Assembly: GCA_965662735.1 (NCBI GenBank)
Contig: CBFIIU010000011.1
Coordinates: 1 to 64,000 of the forward strand
DNA: 64,000 bases
Direction of reading: 5' to 3'
DNA from: JAYODZ01 sp965662735
Lineage (GTDB): Bacteria; Pseudomonadota; Alphaproteobacteria; RS24
The translations under genes and the position numbers were made by a program. The notes under the pieces were generated by a model. That model made no database searches. It was not told the DNA's origin and saw only the letters and a program-made list of their open reading frames with translations. Of the stretch, positions 1 to 8,520 are shown piece after piece. How positions within the stretch are numbered: the stretch's first letter is position 1; each line of letters opens with the position of its first letter.

Positions 1-95
1 AATATCCGTATAGTATTTGACGATATTACAATATAATGCCCTACAGAATTTTTCACTGTGCTTGTATATATCCGACCAATGGCGCTTAATGAGGC

Positions 96-284
96 ATGAT
101 AAAGAAATTATTATTAACGCTGAGTGCGCTGGCCGCTGTGACGGGTCTCCTGATTTGGATAACGCCTTATGTTCAACCCAACCAACCCACGCGGGCGCAA
201 CAGCTCAAGCAGGACGACTATATGCGCCCCTCCCCCCGTCTCAATAATATCTTCAATGGCATGTCCGAGGGCTTTAACAAATAA
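96..284 (+). CDS. small signal-anchored protein, function unknown
   Basis: A 62-residue reading frame not recognised as a known family. Residues 1-4 are basic (MIKK), residues 5-23 form one hydrophobic segment, and the rest is Pro/Gln/Asn-rich and polar, so the product is probably a membrane-anchored or exported small protein. A GAGG lies only one base before the ATG, closer than usual for a ribosome binding site. A second reading frame (17-247) overlaps it but encodes no recognisable signal. The gene is convergent with the downstream hydrolase and lies 95 bases from the window edge, so any operon partner upstream is out of view. Confidence 0.45.
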   Translation: MIKKLLLTLSALAAVTGLLIWITPYVQPNQPTRAQQLKQDDYMRPSPRLNNIFNGMSEGFNK

Positions 285-468
285 TCTAGCTTGCCTCGCC
301 GTTCAGCCGCTTCAGTGGATGGGATAAGGTTGCGTTCCGGACGCGGCGAAAAGCCACAAACCAAAACGCACCATCGCTCAAAACGAGGAGCCCGATCGCA
401 CAGTTAGATAGCTAGCGGAGCATAGTGCTCACCAGATTATCCTCTACCCCACATATGGGGCGGAATGA

Positions 469-1551
469 TCAATCTATTAAATTCTCCATCTCAATGTCAT
501 TAGAGCCAACGGGTAAGCGCAGCCACAATCCGTCTTCAGCCAAAACGGGCTGGATGAAATCCTTGTCGATATCGCGGGTATAAAACCGCTCAACTAAGCG
601 AGACGTTGGAGGTGGTGCAAAATGGGTGAAGACAAGCATATCGACGCCTGCTGCTTGCGCAATCTTGGCGGCATCTTGCGGGAAGGTGTGATAATCGAGT
701 GTGTCGTCAATGATCTGCCCGAGCTTGTCCTGCCCCGTCTCACGCAATGTCTTGCTGAGAATTCGAACCAAATCTGGCTGTAAAACCTCGTGAATAAGCA
801 CATCCGCATCGCCAGCCGCCCGCTGCACCGTTTCGCTGACAGAAGTATCACCACTAATCACAACCGACCGACCTCCATAGTCAAATCGGTATCCAAGGGC
901 CGGGGAAACGGGTTCATGGGGCACGGCAAAAGCCGAGATCACTAACCCACCCGCGTCATGGATCACCGTCATCTCACGATCGGAAAGCGCGAATTCGCGG
1001 GCCACCATTCCCGCATTTTTCGAAGGAACAAATTCTTCGCCGTGATGCTCGGTTCGATATCCATAATCGAGGCCATAGGCCAGATTAAACCCGTCGACAA
1101 CCTGCGATACCCCAGCGCCGCCATAAACAGCTAACTGGCCATCACGCCCCCGAACCCAGCTTGCCAAATGCAACTCGCCCAAGGAGGCAATATGGTCTGA
1201 GTGAAAATGCGTCAGCAGAACACCGTTTAATCGGCCGACCGGCAAAGATGCCGCGACAACATTTGCCGTGGAACGCGCACCACTATCGACAATAAAGAAC
1301 TGATCGCCCGCAAGCACAGCGATACATTGTTGGGCGCGATCGGCATTCCCCATCGGCGATGCCGTTCCGCAGAAAACGACATCTAGATTGTCGCCCCCAA
1401 AAAGCGCCGACTGGGTCTGCTGGTGCATAATGGATTGATGAAGCGCGCGCGATACTAATCGCTCTTGAAGGCGGTCACTGGTCATTACAGCCAACACGGC
1501 GCCCGCGGTTACAATAATGATACCAACCACAATTATACTAAAAACTCGCAT
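469..1551 (-). CDS. membrane-anchored metallo-beta-lactamase-fold hydrolase
   Basis: Predicted metal-dependent hydrolase of the metallo-beta-lactamase superfamily, in the RNase Z/arylsulfatase/phosphodiesterase-like branch. The HxHxDH motif is at residues 115-120 (THFHSDH), a metal-bridging Asp in SGDT is at about 235, and later His residues occur at about 254 and 310 (FTHF). Residues 1-22 are a hydrophobic signal or anchor, so the enzyme probably acts outside the cytoplasm. The start chosen at 1551 has AGGAG six bases upstream; an earlier in-frame start at 1593 has no such site. Length is 360 residues. The substrate cannot be told from sequence. The gene is monocistronic by spacing. Confidence 0.8.
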   Translation of the reverse strand: MRVFSIIVVGIIIVTAGAVLAVMTSDRLQERLVSRALHQSIMHQQTQSALFGGDNLDVVFCGTASPMGNADRAQQCIAVLAGDQFFIVDSGARSTANVVAASLPVGRLNGVLLTHFHSDHIASLGELHLASWVRGRDGQLAVYGGAGVSQVVDGFNLAYGLDYGYRTEHHGEEFVPSKNAGMVAREFALSDREMTVIHDAGGLVISAFAVPHEPVSPALGYRFDYGGRSVVISGDTSVSETVQRAAGDADVLIHEVLQPDLVRILSKTLRETGQDKLGQIIDDTLDYHTFPQDAAKIAQAAGVDMLVFTHFAPPPTSRLVERFYTRDIDKDFIQPVLAEDGLWLRLPVGSNDIEMENLID

Positions 1552-1672
1552 TTTTTCTCCTGGAGACCCTACGCAACCCGCGGGCCATTTCACTTCAACT
1601 GACGTTAATCACTAAATATGACGTTAAACGCAGCTGCAACCAGTTTCTGTTCGCATTAACATATTTTATCAA

Positions 1673-3664
1673 TCAAGCAGTGCTCACCAGATAATCCTTC
1701 AAGTCTGGTTCCCTGGTCATGTTCCAATAATCCACTAAACGCCATGGCATGACCGAGTAAACGCGACCTTTTGAATTACGATAATAGGTGGTCATGCCTG
1801 GATGCATCCAAATCATATCGCGATGCGCCTCATTATATCGCTGCATATAGGCGGCCTGCGCGTCCGCACGTGCCGCCACTTGGCGGAGGTTCTGCGCACA
1901 CATTTTTGAGATTAAACGGGCAATATAATGGGCCTGACATTCTGCAACAAACATCCCGCTGCCGCCATGGCCGAGGCCTGTGGTGGGGCCGGCCATCATG
2001 AAGAAATTCGGGAAATCGGGAACTGATATGCCGAGATAGGCTTGCGGATCGTCCTCATTCCAAACATCCGACAAATTTCCTGCAGGTCCCGAAATATTCA
2101 GCCGGCTGGCCATTTTTGTGACCTCAAAACCTGTCGCGAGAATGACAATATCGGGGGCACAGCGCGCGCCTTCCTCGCCAATAATCTCGTTTTGCGTTAT
2201 TTCAGCAACGGCCTCTGCATGGAGTGTCACATGCGACTTGAGCAAGGTGTCATACCACCCATTATCAAGCAAAATACGTTTCCCATAAGGCGGGTAAGTC
2301 GGCAATGTCTTCGCCATCAGATCCGCTCTATTACCAATTTTCGCTTCAATATAATCTGTCATTTCCTGGCGATGACGATCATTAATCCGGTTCATCGCTC
2401 GCTCTGGATGCGGCCAATCAGGATCCTTCTTTAAAAAGGGTAACAAGCCGTCGCCATAGCGCCAAAACATCGTGAAGCGAAACCAGGCCGCGTAAAAGGG
2501 TACATGGCGCAACAGATAATTGGCGCCCTGCGTCAACGCCTCATGATAGCGCGGAATAGGTCGAGCCCATTGGGGGCTTCGTTGAAAAATGGTCAATTCT
2601 TCAACCTCGTCAACGATAGTCGGGGCAATTTGCATTGAGGAGGCCCCACTCCCAATAATCGCCACCTTTTTTCCGGCCACACTTAAATCATCTGGCCAGT
2701 GTGAGGAATGAAACAACGCACCATCAAAGGTTTTGATACCGGCAATCGGCGGTATTTTTGGAACACTGATCTGGCCCACAGCTGAAACCAAAATGGGCGC
2801 ATTCCAGTTCTGAGGTTTACCGTCGTGATGCGCGTAAATCTGCCAGGCCTCGGCCTCGGCGTCCCACTCAATATGATCAACATGCGTCTTGAATTGAATA
2901 TGCGGACGCACGCCAAACTCATCGGCCTTTTGCGAGAGATACTCTAAAATTTCATTTTGCGGAGAGAAAAAACGGCTCCAAGAATAATGTGCCCCAATGC
3001 TATAGCTGTAAGCGTGATTGGGGGTGTCGACACCCGCCCCCGGATAAGTGTTCTCAAACCATGTTCCCCCGACATCTGCGTTTTTTTCGAGAATGCGGTA
3101 TGAAATGCCCAAATCATTTAGGACTTTTCCAAGAATGATCCCGCCAACCCCTGCACCGATAATGATAACAGGTTCTCTTGCCTCGCCATGCGTCGATGGA
3201 GGTCGCTCGATCGACGAACCTAATTTATGAAACCCTAATTGCTCGCGTANNNNNNNNNNNNNNNNNNNNNNNNNNNNNNNNNNNNNNNNNNNNNNNNNNN
3301 NNNNNNNNNNNNNNNNNNNNNNNNNNNNNNNNNNNNNNNNNNNNNNNATCATCGGCACATATTCTTCGGCGACATTTTCAGCCAAACAATGACGCATCAT
3401 GCGCAAGAAGATAGCCTCATCAGGGTTGGGCAAAACGGGAGGTGTTGGATCACATAAACGATCGAAGGCCGCGCGCCGGATTACTTTTTGGATTTCGGGC
3501 GTAAAACCAGCATCTTCAGGAGCGATTAATAACGGATTACGGCTTGGGCTGAACGGCGGCTCCAGCCAATGCTGCTGGCCCGTAAAGTGAAAAAGCACCA
3601 TCAGCAAAACGCGTAAATCTGCCGCCTCAAGTGCCGGCTCAAGTTCTTCAGGATTCAGGCGCAT
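1673..3664 (-). CDS. flavin-binding monooxygenase, Baeyer-Villiger type (contains assembly gap)
   Basis: FAD- and NADPH-dependent oxygenase predicted to insert oxygen into a ketone or oxygenate a related substrate in the cytosol. The FAD-binding GAGVGG is at about 170-175 and is followed by GGTWFENTYPG. The Baeyer-Villiger fingerprint FxGxxxHxxxWP is present at about 313-324 and a second dinucleotide site GSGASS at about 338-343. An N-terminal extension of roughly 130 residues precedes the FAD domain. Residues about 106-139 are unknown because of 98 Ns at 3250-3347. The frame is the same on both sides of the gap. The start overlaps the end of the upstream CoA-transferase by 10 bases, so the two are probably co-transcribed, which hints at joint degradation of a cyclic or branched ketone. 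Confidence 0.82.
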   Translation of the reverse strand: MRLNPEELEPALEAADLRVLLMVLFHFTGQQHWLEPPFSPSRNPLLIAPEDAGFTPEIQKVIRRAAFDRLCDPTPPVLPNPDEAIFLRMMRHCLAENVAEEYVPMXXXXXXXXXXXXXXXXXXXXXXXXXXXXXXXXXXREQLGFHKLGSSIERPPSTHGEAREPVIIIGAGVGGIILGKVLNDLGISYRILEKNADVGGTWFENTYPGAGVDTPNHAYSYSIGAHYSWSRFFSPQNEILEYLSQKADEFGVRPHIQFKTHVDHIEWDAEAEAWQIYAHHDGKPQNWNAPILVSAVGQISVPKIPPIAGIKTFDGALFHSSHWPDDLSVAGKKVAIIGSGASSMQIAPTIVDEVEELTIFQRSPQWARPIPRYHEALTQGANYLLRHVPFYAAWFRFTMFWRYGDGLLPFLKKDPDWPHPERAMNRINDRHRQEMTDYIEAKIGNRADLMAKTLPTYPPYGKRILLDNGWYDTLLKSHVTLHAEAVAEITQNEIIGEEGARCAPDIVILATGFEVTKMASRLNISGPAGNLSDVWNEDDPQAYLGISVPDFPNFFMMAGPTTGLGHGGSGMFVAECQAHYIARLISKMCAQNLRQVAARADAQAAYMQRYNEAHRDMIWMHPGMTTYYRNSKGRVYSVMPWRLVDYWNMTREPDLKDYLVSTA
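3250..3347. other. assembly gap (98 Ns)
   Basis: Ninety-eight consecutive undetermined bases inside the monooxygenase gene. The flanking coding segments are 1577 and 317 bases, and together with 98 they sum to a multiple of three, so the stated gap length keeps the frame open. Confidence 0.99.
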
Positions 3665-4857
3665 AAAACGGTCTGCTCTGAAATGAGCCGATCAATGCTC
3701 GCCGCATCAAACGCAAGCTCTTGCAAAATGTCGCGACTATGCGCGCCCAATTTCGGGCTCGGCTCTGCCAGAGAGGTTGGCGCACCGTCAAACAAAACAG
3801 GGGGTGTCGGCGCAGTCAGGCGCCCCATATTCTCGGTCACATAGGTTTCTAATGCCCCAATCGCCGCAATTTGTTCATTTTCTCGTAGCGTGTCACGGTT
3901 TTCGCAAATCGTGCTTGGGATATCCGCTTGTTCAAAGGCGTCCATAATCGCATCGGTCGATAAATGGAGCGCTCCATCGCGCAAAATCGCCATGACCTCG
4001 CCCATATGCGCAATGCGACCGGCCATTGTGTTAAAACGGGGATCTTCGCGCAAATCATCGCGGTTCAAGAGTGATAATATGGCGTCCCAATGTTGGTCGA
4101 GTAAGGGCGCCGACGCCACAGAGCCATCCTTGCCATTTACCGTTTGGTAGTAATCCGACATCGGTGGCAGATCGATGCCATCGTCTAAGGTGTGATGCAT
4201 CATTCCATCGGGCCACATAAAGGCTAAACACGCATGCAACATCGAAATATCGATATGCTGCCCCTGCCCGGTTGAAGCCCGACCAACCAGAGCCGCAGTC
4301 GCCGCTTGCGCAACTGTGTAGGCCGTGACTTTGTCGCAAATTAACATGCGAATAAATGCGAACTCGGAATCACCCCCTTGCAGGGCCGTCATCCCAGAAA
4401 TACCTTGAATGACATGGTCATAAGCGGGACGATGCGCGAGAGGTCCAACAGTGCCAAAGCCGGTGACCGCGACATTGATCAATTGCGGGTTCAGGGCCCG
4501 CAACGCCTGGCTTCCAAGGCCCAGCTTATCCATCACACCGGGACGATAATTATTTAAAAAAACGTCAGATTGGCGCGCCAAACGATGCACCGCCTCGCGC
4601 CCGAGATCGTGCTTAATATCGATCGCCAGCGAACGCTTTCCGCGGTTGCAGTTATGAAACAGAGCCGAGATCCCGTTATTCTGGCTTCCCAAAAGGCGCA
4701 TCGGATCGCCAACCTGAATGGGCTCAATTTTAATCACCTCTGCGCCTTGCGAGCGCATGATCATGGAAGCCAGAGAACAGGTCACCATGGCCGATAACTC
4801 GACCACTCGAATGCCCGCCAGAGGTTGCCTTGCGCTTGGCTGAGTTTCGCCCATCAT
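3655..4857 (-). CDS. class III (CaiB/BaiF) CoA-transferase
   Basis: Family III CoA-transferases move CoA between organic acids through an aspartyl-CoA thioester. The expected features are present: an N-terminal LAGIRVVELSAMV strand, a YRPGVMDKLGLG segment near residue 104, a likely catalytic Asp at about 175 in CDKVT, and HIDISMLHA near 201. The 400-residue length is normal for the family. ATG codons occur at 4857 and 4854; the first is kept. The gene overlaps the start of the monooxygenase by 10 bases and stands first in that two-gene unit. The acid used cannot be predicted; carnitine, formyl-CoA and racemase activities all occur in this family. Confidence 0.83.
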   Translation of the reverse strand: MMGETQPSARQPLAGIRVVELSAMVTCSLASMIMRSQGAEVIKIEPIQVGDPMRLLGSQNNGISALFHNCNRGKRSLAIDIKHDLGREAVHRLARQSDVFLNNYRPGVMDKLGLGSQALRALNPQLINVAVTGFGTVGPLAHRPAYDHVIQGISGMTALQGGDSEFAFIRMLICDKVTAYTVAQAATAALVGRASTGQGQHIDISMLHACLAFMWPDGMMHHTLDDGIDLPPMSDYYQTVNGKDGSVASAPLLDQHWDAILSLLNRDDLREDPRFNTMAGRIAHMGEVMAILRDGALHLSTDAIMDAFEQADIPSTICENRDTLRENEQIAAIGALETYVTENMGRLTAPTPPVLFDGAPTSLAEPSPKLGAHSRDILQELAFDAASIDRLISEQTVLCA

Positions 4858-5061
4858 CTCCCCTTATTTATGATGACCTTCCCGAAACATGATATCGATG
4901 CAACAAGGGATGGCAAGAAGCGATTACGGCATTTTCCGTTCAGGACCAAGTTCACGTCATCCACAATCGGCCCGCTTATTGGCCCGTCATGCCAGCCGTA
5001 AACTGGTCTAAATACGGGATTTAGGTGACCTTATTCGGAATAGAAATAATTGGGAGAGGAA

Positions 5062-5138
5062 TGGTCGGGGCTGCAAGATTCGAACTTGCGACCCCCTGGT
5101 CCCAAACCAGGTGCGCTACCAGACTGCGCCAAGCCCCG
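5062..5138 (-). tRNA. tRNA-Pro (anticodon TGG)
   Basis: On the minus strand this folds as a cloverleaf with acceptor stem CGGGGCT, anticodon loop TTTGGGA and a T arm containing GTTCGAATC. Discriminator A is at 5065 and an encoded CCA at 5062-5064. The anticodon TGG reads proline codons. It lies about 76 bases beyond the proteorhodopsin terminator on the same strand. Confidence 0.95.
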
Positions 5139-5207
5139 ACGCACCTCACATAGCCTGAAACAAGGATAATGGCAAGCCGAACGACCAAGCCTTGAGAGGG
5201 TTTATCA

Positions 5208-5238
5208 AAAGAAAAAGGCCCGCTTTTCAGCGGGCCTT
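5208..5238 (-). terminator. rho-independent terminator of the proteorhodopsin gene
   Basis: Minus-strand stem AAGGCCCGC / GCGGGCCTT (5215-5238) with a six-base loop, followed by a T-rich tract (TTTTTCTTTT). It sits 24 bases after the proteorhodopsin stop codon and separates it from tRNA-Pro. Confidence 0.88.
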
Positions 5239-5261
5239 CTATTCGATCTAAAACCGAAAAA

Positions 5262-6023
5262 TTAGCCTTTTTCACTTTCCGTGACGGCCACATTCCAGAT
5301 AATCAAGCCGAATGCGATTTTGTTCAGCACATCCGCCAAGTTATAGACGATGTTGAGCGACGCAGAGTCGGCGGAACCAACCATGTAGCCCAAGAAATAG
5401 CCGACCGGATAAATGGCCCAACCAATGGTCACAATCCAACGCATCAGATTATAGGCAGATTGTACGGCTGGGCTTGCGGCAGATGCATTGAGCTTGCCAG
5501 CTTCCCCGATGAAGATTTCATAGAGCACATACAACCAAGCAATCATCCCGAGAACGAACCCGACGGTGACGTCCATATAGCCCGCTTCGCCGAGATAACC
5601 GAATACCAGCATCAATGTTGTACCGATCAGCAAGCGCCAGAAAACGCCGCCTGGAACCTTAGTAATCGCAGATAGAATGAGGAAGAACTCAATCATCAGA
5701 AGCGGCACGGTGATCAGCCAGTCAATGTAACGATAAACGGTCGGCGTTTCGCCAGTGCTCACCCACACTTCACGCATGTAGAAATAGTGAACAGCGGCAA
5801 CCAATGTAACCAGACCGGACACAGTAAGCGATGTTTTCCACTTCGGAGCGACACGGTCTCTTTCAATGAAAAAGAAAACAGTTGACGCAACGAGTGCCAT
5901 TGAAATCAACCAAAATGAAATCCCGACGAAATCACCGGGTTGAAGATTTGCATCAGCGGCAGAAGCTAGGCTTGGCAGTAAGGCCAGACCAGAGCCCACC
6001 AGCATGGTGTTAAGAATACGCAT
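5262..6023 (-). CDS. green-absorbing proteorhodopsin (light-driven proton pump)
   Basis: Seven-transmembrane retinal protein expected to export protons across the inner membrane under light. Key residues can be read directly: proton acceptor Asp101 with partner His79, Thr105, and proton donor Glu112 (the DTE motif of proton pumps, in RYIDWLITVPLLMIEF), and Schiff-base Lys235 in DVLNKIAF. Position 109, the spectral-tuning site equivalent to residue 105 of the first proteorhodopsins, is Leu, predicting green absorption. Residues 1-23 form a cleaved signal peptide ending ASAAD, usual in this family. The ATG has GGGAGG five bases upstream. The gene is monocistronic: a strong terminator follows, and no carotenoid or blh retinal-synthesis gene is in the window. 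Confidence 0.97.
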   Translation of the reverse strand: MRILNTMLVGSGLALLPSLASAADANLQPGDFVGISFWLISMALVASTVFFFIERDRVAPKWKTSLTVSGLVTLVAAVHYFYMREVWVSTGETPTVYRYIDWLITVPLLMIEFFLILSAITKVPGGVFWRLLIGTTLMLVFGYLGEAGYMDVTVGFVLGMIAWLYVLYEIFIGEAGKLNASAASPAVQSAYNLMRWIVTIGWAIYPVGYFLGYMVGSADSASLNIVYNLADVLNKIAFGLIIWNVAVTESEKG

Positions 6024-6354
6024 ATTTACCTCCCTATTTGGATACGCACCCCAAAAAACTAGGCCGAGTTCGAGGATGTGCCAATGAAAAATGTGACAAT
6101 ACGACGCAGAATCAGAAATTGTTTCTAGGGGGCTTAATTTACCTTCACTATTTCAAGGGGTTATGGGTCTGCAGCGAGGAGTCAATTATTTGACCCAAAT
6201 CGCTATTTTTCTGCATATTTTTCAGAAATCTACAATTTTTGCGCAGTTTTAAGGCTCTGCATATTAGGTCAAAGCGACTCATTCCACGGCGGCACCTTAT
6301 AGATTTACGCTTATGGCGCAATCGCTCTCCTGCCGAGGGCACGCTCTGTTTTGG
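6024..6354. other. 331-base intergenic region upstream of proteorhodopsin
   Basis: No gene is supported here. A 64-codon frame at 6148-6342 begins with GTG, is very basic and lacks a ribosome site. The part nearest proteorhodopsin (6024-6150) should hold its promoter; I see the GGGAGG ribosome site next to the start but no convincing -35/-10 pair. The stretch 6180-6260 is AT-rich with several T runs. Confidence 0.5.
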
Positions 6355-6996
6355 TTAATCTGTAAATTTAAAAACGGCTCGAGCCGAGAAAACTTGGGTG
6401 TCGGCGTCTTCAATGATCGCCTCACCGATCCAAGCGCGCGCTTCCACAAACACTAGGCTGCGGGTTGCCCGCTCCACATAAGCCGTTCCTTGCATCCAAT
6501 CGCCAACGCGCGCGACGCGCAAGAAATCGGTGGTCAGGCGGATGGTGACGGAGGGTCGCCCCGTTTCTCGAAAAATAGCGGTAGCGAGAAGACCATCGGC
6601 GAATGCGGATAAAAACCCCCCATGGGCATGCCCGCGGCTATTGCAATGACGCTCGCGCAATCGCACCCCTTGTCGAAACACTGTCTCATCTCGAGATACC
6701 GCCTCATCTCGAGATACTCTATCACCTCGAAACACTGTCTGATCGGATTGCGCATCAGATTGAGGGCCCGCCGAGAACCCCAAATCCGCAGCCGTCTCAT
6801 CACCAGCATGACTACTCGCACGAGAACCAGCATGACCATCAGCACCTGACTGCTCGGCCAACAGAGCTTCTAACTTCCCTACCCAGTGATACCACGGACC
6901 ATTATGTGTTGTGAAAGGGCCACGGCGCGTACTGAGCTTAAATGGATAAGGCGCGTTATCAGGTGAGGGATCGTCCGACATGCCCTCTCGTGCCAT
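6355..6996 (-). CDS. PaaI-like hotdog thioesterase with internal repeat insertion
   Basis: The C-terminal half (from about residue 118) is a hotdog-fold acyl-CoA thioesterase domain: an HGGFLSAFADGLLATAI helix, then strands TIRLTTDFLRVARVGD and RSLVFVEARAW. Such enzymes hydrolyse acyl-CoA esters in the cytosol. The N-terminal part is unusual. After a short conserved start (WYHWVGKLEALL) comes a polar region of about 60 residues that contains four six-residue repeats (DQTVFR, GDRVSR, DEAVSR, DETVFR). These derive from four 18-bp DNA repeats at 6673-6744. This insertion is much longer than in ordinary thioesterases of this kind. The start could be 6996 or the Met at 6981, which has GAGAGG close upstream. 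The gene may still work, since the insertion lies ahead of the hotdog core. Confidence 0.78.
   Translation of the reverse strand: MAREGMSDDPSPDNAPYPFKLSTRRGPFTTHNGPWYHWVGKLEALLAEQSGADGHAGSRASSHAGDETAADLGFSAGPQSDAQSDQTVFRGDRVSRDEAVSRDETVFRQGVRLRERHCNSRGHAHGGFLSAFADGLLATAIFRETGRPSVTIRLTTDFLRVARVGDWMQGTAYVERATRSLVFVEARAWIGEAIIEDADTQVFSARAVFKFTD
6673..6744. repeat. 18-bp tandem repeat, four units, inside the thioesterase gene
   Basis: Four units of 18 bp start at 6673, 6691, 6709 and 6727, each beginning TCGA. Units 1 and 4 differ at one position (TCGAAACACTGTCTCATC versus ...GATC); units 2 and 3 are more diverged. The unit is six codons, so the reading frame is kept. Confidence 0.9.
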
Positions 6997-7035
6997 GATT
7001 TAGGGCACATTGGCAAGAACCCGCTCACATCACGC

Positions 7036-7596
7036 TTAACCGCGAACCAACTCCGCGCCAGCGTCAATACGTCGAATTTCGGCAACCATTAACCCTTTGG
7101 GCCCTCGTCCAGAGCGTACCCATACTTGCTGACCAGGAACAAGAATATCGATATTCGCATCGCGCAAGGTTTCCATATGCGCGAAAATATCAGGCTCACT
7201 GTCGGATGTATTGATGAAACCATAGCCTTTAATCCGATTGAACCACTTCACCGTCCCGCGCTGAAAATCAGAAATATCTTCAATCGAGGCAATTAAGGCG
7301 GTTGGCCGCGGCGCCCGACTTGGCATTTCCGCATTCTCATTATCAACTGAAATAATGCGGTCGGCCTGAAGCCCCTGGGCCCGCTCGACCACTGTGCATT
7401 TTACCTGCGCACCTGGATACAACATATCGTGACCGGCCCGATGAAGCGCCGAATAATGCACAAGCACATCCATCTCTCCGGCGACTGTCTCGATGAAACC
7501 ATATCCCTTTGCAGGGTCGAACCATTTTACAGTCCCCAAAATGGGAACCACATCACCTACCACGGTTAACGCCGCGACGTTTGCTACATCTGTCAT
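7036..7596 (-). CDS. double cold-shock-domain protein
   Basis: Predicted single-stranded nucleic-acid-binding protein with two cold-shock domains. The first covers about residues 19-85 (GTVKWFDPAKGYGFIE) and the second about 112-180 (GTVKWFNRIKGYGFIN). Both carry the KGYGFI RNP1 motif; an RNP2-like DVLVHYSAL occurs in the first and DIFAHMETL in the second. This two-domain form of about 186 residues is common in alphaproteobacteria and acts as an RNA chaperone. The ATG at 7596 has AGGAAGG five bases upstream and is preferred over a TTG at 7611. The 165-base upstream region can form a hairpin (7650-7656 with 7689-7695) that would lie in the leader RNA. Confidence 0.9.
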   Translation of the reverse strand: MTDVANVAALTVVGDVVPILGTVKWFDPAKGYGFIETVAGEMDVLVHYSALHRAGHDMLYPGAQVKCTVVERAQGLQADRIISVDNENAEMPSRAPRPTALIASIEDISDFQRGTVKWFNRIKGYGFINTSDSEPDIFAHMETLRDANIDILVPGQQVWVRSGRGPKGLMVAEIRRIDAGAELVRG

Positions 7597-7776
7597 GTGA
7601 ACCTTCCTCAAACATTTTATTTTTACTTATGCGTTTGAATAAGCTTTTAGAGCGTATGTTCGGGCGTATACTTGCTCACCGCAAACCGTACGCTCGGAAC
7701 AAGGCTAACATAGCTGAATGAAAGTTAAAGAGAGCTTAACGCGACTTATTTTTAAATTTTAAGGCTAGAAACACTA

Positions 7777-8520
7777 TCAGCCATTCAGATTAATTTGCGA
7801 TAACGCCTCTCCGATCTCTTCGTGTAAGACCAGATCTGCTATCCCATCCATGTCCGTCTGTTCTCGATTGAGGATCACCAATTGCGCTCCATTGCGTTTG
7901 GCCAGGAGGGGGAACCCTGCAGCAGGGAAAACTTGAAGCGACGACCCGATCGCAATGAATAAGTCGCATGAGAGGGTTGCCACTTCTGCGCGGCGCATTT
8001 CATCTTCAGGCATAGACTGACCAAAAGAGATTGTCGCCGACTTAATAAAACCGCCACACACATCGCACCGTGGCGCCATCTGCCGCTCACTCAAATCAAA
8101 TTGATGCCGCACTTCAGCCAAGGTAAAGCGCACTGCGCAGGATAGGCAATGTGCATAGGTTCCATTGCCATGTAACTCAATAATGCGTTCAGAGGGCACA
8201 CCAGATATTTGGTGGAGATTATCAATGTTTTGGGTGATCACATGCGACACGGCCCCCGCTTGCACCCATTCGGAAATCGCCAGATGCCCTTTATTCGGCT
8301 TGGCAACCGCGATGGTCGGGTCGATCTCAAACTTGCGCCGCCAGGCTTCAATGCGGCTCTCCTCGGAATTCATGAAGTCTTGAAAATCAATCGGCTTATT
8401 AGTTTGCCATAAACCGGTCGGGCTTCGAAAATCAGGGATCCCGCTCTCTGTGCTGATGCCGGCGCCCGTAAACACCACAGCATTCTTACATGCCGATAAA
8501 AGACTTTGCAGAGACGTCAT
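7777..8520 (-). CDS. cobB: NAD-dependent protein deacylase (sirtuin)
   Basis: Sir2-family enzyme that removes acyl groups from lysines using NAD+. All family signatures are visible: GAGISTESGIPDF at 19-31, QNIDNLH at 97-103, catalytic His117, four zinc-binding cysteines at 125, 128, 152 and 155, and IGSSLQVFPAAGFP near 191-204. At 247 residues it has normal bacterial length. Its ATG overlaps the stop of the preceding alpha/beta hydrolase (ATGA), so the two genes are translationally coupled. The usual Tyr/Arg desuccinylase pair was not located, so deacetylation is the likelier activity. Confidence 0.93.
   Translation of the reverse strand: MTSLQSLLSACKNAVVFTGAGISTESGIPDFRSPTGLWQTNKPIDFQDFMNSEESRIEAWRRKFEIDPTIAVAKPNKGHLAISEWVQAGAVSHVITQNIDNLHQISGVPSERIIELHGNGTYAHCLSCAVRFTLAEVRHQFDLSERQMAPRCDVCGGFIKSATISFGQSMPEDEMRRAEVATLSCDLFIAIGSSLQVFPAAGFPLLAKRNGAQLVILNREQTDMDGIADLVLHEEIGEALSQINLNG

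Noticed and set aside
17..247. 76-residue frame overlapping the small anchored protein
   Set aside because: Overlaps the better-supported frame at 96-284 and shows no signal, motif or ribosome site.
448..461. CCCCA-CATA-TGGGG hairpin as a terminator
   Set aside because: Short stem and no T-run on either strand; it may be a weak protein-binding site at most.
6148..6342. 64-residue frame on the minus strand between proteorhodopsin and the thioesterase
   Set aside because: Starts with GTG, very basic, no ribosome site or hydrophobic segment; looks like chance in an intergenic region.
7612..7776. riboswitch upstream of the cold-shock gene
   Set aside because: No match to any riboswitch core I can recognise; only a simple stem is visible.
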